A DNA stretch of 5,750 nt from Rubritepida sp. GTDB taxonomy: Bacteria; Pseudomonadota; Alphaproteobacteria; Acetobacterales; Acetobacteraceae. Under the pieces are notes generated by a model. It did not search any database and was not told the origin of the DNA. It saw nothing but the letters and a program-made list of their open reading frames with translations. Made by a program: the position numbers and the translations under genes. Within the stretch, counting starts at the first letter, position 1; each line of letters opens with the position of its first letter. The stretch is from positions 1 through 5,750 of the forward strand of contig JACMRO010000220.1 of NCBI GenBank assembly GCA_014376425.1, in the 5' to 3' direction. Shown piece after piece: positions 5,224-5,750 of this stretch.

Positions 5224-5750
5224 TCAGTACATGCTGGTGCGGGCGCGCTCCGGCCATTGCCGATCATAGTCATCGCCGCCGACGGCGCCTGCCGTCATCC
5301 CGGCCAGGATGCGGCCGGGGGTTGGCAGGCCGTCAGCGACCGCCTGGGCGGCGGGGTCCCACAGCCGCGCGCGGATGATCGCCCGCGCGCACTGGAAATA
5401 TACCTCCCCCACCTTGATGACGGTAATGCTGCGGGGCGCCCTGCCATCCACAGCAAAGCCGGCCAGCAGCGCCGCATCCGCTGTGATCGTGGCACGGCCG
5501 TTGACCCGCAGCGCGTTGCCGCTGCCCGGCACCAGGAACATTAGCGCGACGCGCGGGTCGCGGATGATGTTGCGCAGGCTGTCGATACGGTCGTTGCCGC
5601 GGCGGTCCGGCAGCAGCAGCGTGGTCTCGTCCTGGATGCGCACCAGGCCATGCGCGTCGCCGCGCGGCGAGCAATCCAGCCCCCCGGGCCCCACCGTGGC
5701 CAGCGCCAGGAAGGGCGCGGCCTCGATGATCCGTGCGTAACCCGGCGTGA
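5224..5750 (-). CDS. PPOX-fold (pyridoxamine 5'-phosphate oxidase family) flavoprotein, N-terminus outside window
   Basis: The frame stays open to the window edge, giving 174 visible residues from TPGYARIIEAAPFLALATVG onward. The split-barrel FMN-binding core shows FLALATVGPGGLDCSPRGD, then LPDRRGNDRIDSLRNIIRDP, VALMFLVPG, LRVNGRATI and VYFQCARAIIRARLW. These are typical of the PPOX-class group often labelled as MSMEG_1061 or DR_2398 type; the exact subgroup is from memory. Such proteins bind FMN or F420 and reduce or oxidise small substrates, usually of unknown identity. A GTG at 5694 is not the start, because conserved sequence continues upstream of it. The C-terminus ends DYDRQWPERARTSMY. 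It lies upstream of hyi on the same strand. Its role in glyoxylate metabolism is not evident, so co-transcription may be incidental. Confidence 0.87.
   Translation of the reverse strand, partial: TPGYARIIEAAPFLALATVGPGGLDCSPRGDAHGLVRIQDETTLLLPDRRGNDRIDSLRNIIRDPRVALMFLVPGSGNALRVNGRATITADAALLAGFAVDGRAPRSITVIKVGEVYFQCARAIIRARLWDPAAQAVADGLPTPGRILAGMTAGAVGGDDYDRQWPERARTSMY

Overview
The window comes from a GC-rich bacterium (roughly two thirds G+C, judged by eye). Codon choice, a CCA-encoding tRNA-Pro gene and the mix of enzymes suggest an alphaproteobacterium, possibly an Acetobacteraceae/Roseomonas-like organism. That placement is inference. All seven protein genes lie on the minus strand, so transcription runs from high to low coordinates; only the tRNA is on the plus strand. 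It looks like ordinary chromosomal DNA with small metabolic genes and some unusual non-coding structure. No transposase, integrase, phage gene or CRISPR array is visible.

In the direction of transcription, the window opens with the 3' part of a pyridoxamine-phosphate-oxidase-fold (PPOX) flavoprotein (5224-5750). It is followed by hydroxypyruvate isomerase (hyi, 4380-5165) and tartronate semialdehyde reductase (glxR, 3488-4375). Hyi and glxR are only 4 nt apart and form a clear operon of the glyoxylate to glycerate route. Glyoxylate carboligase (gcl), their usual partner, is not in the window. A 190-bp AT-richer intergenic region follows, with a perfect 14-bp palindrome, further dyads and a consensus DnaA box. 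Next is an XRE-family regulator (2413-3297), whose start is fixed by a strong ribosome binding site.

Then come a glutathione S-transferase-like gene (1633-2292), a striking array of thirteen 11-bp degenerate tandem repeats (1504-1646) that supplies the GST stop codon, and an FkbM-family methyltransferase (632-1471). The tail of the methyltransferase gene runs antisense into the 3' end of tRNA-Pro(GGG) (577-653). The window closes with the N-terminal part of an amidase-signature hydrolase (1-503), cut by the edge in a glycine-rich, G-quadruplex-prone stretch.

Hyi and GlxR work together: hydroxypyruvate and tartronate semialdehyde are interconverted, and the latter is reduced to D-glycerate. 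The regulator may control itself through the palindrome 26 bp upstream of its start codon and, less certainly, its neighbours. The other genes have no evident shared pathway. The most unusual item is the 11-bp array, whose period is close to one DNA helical turn.
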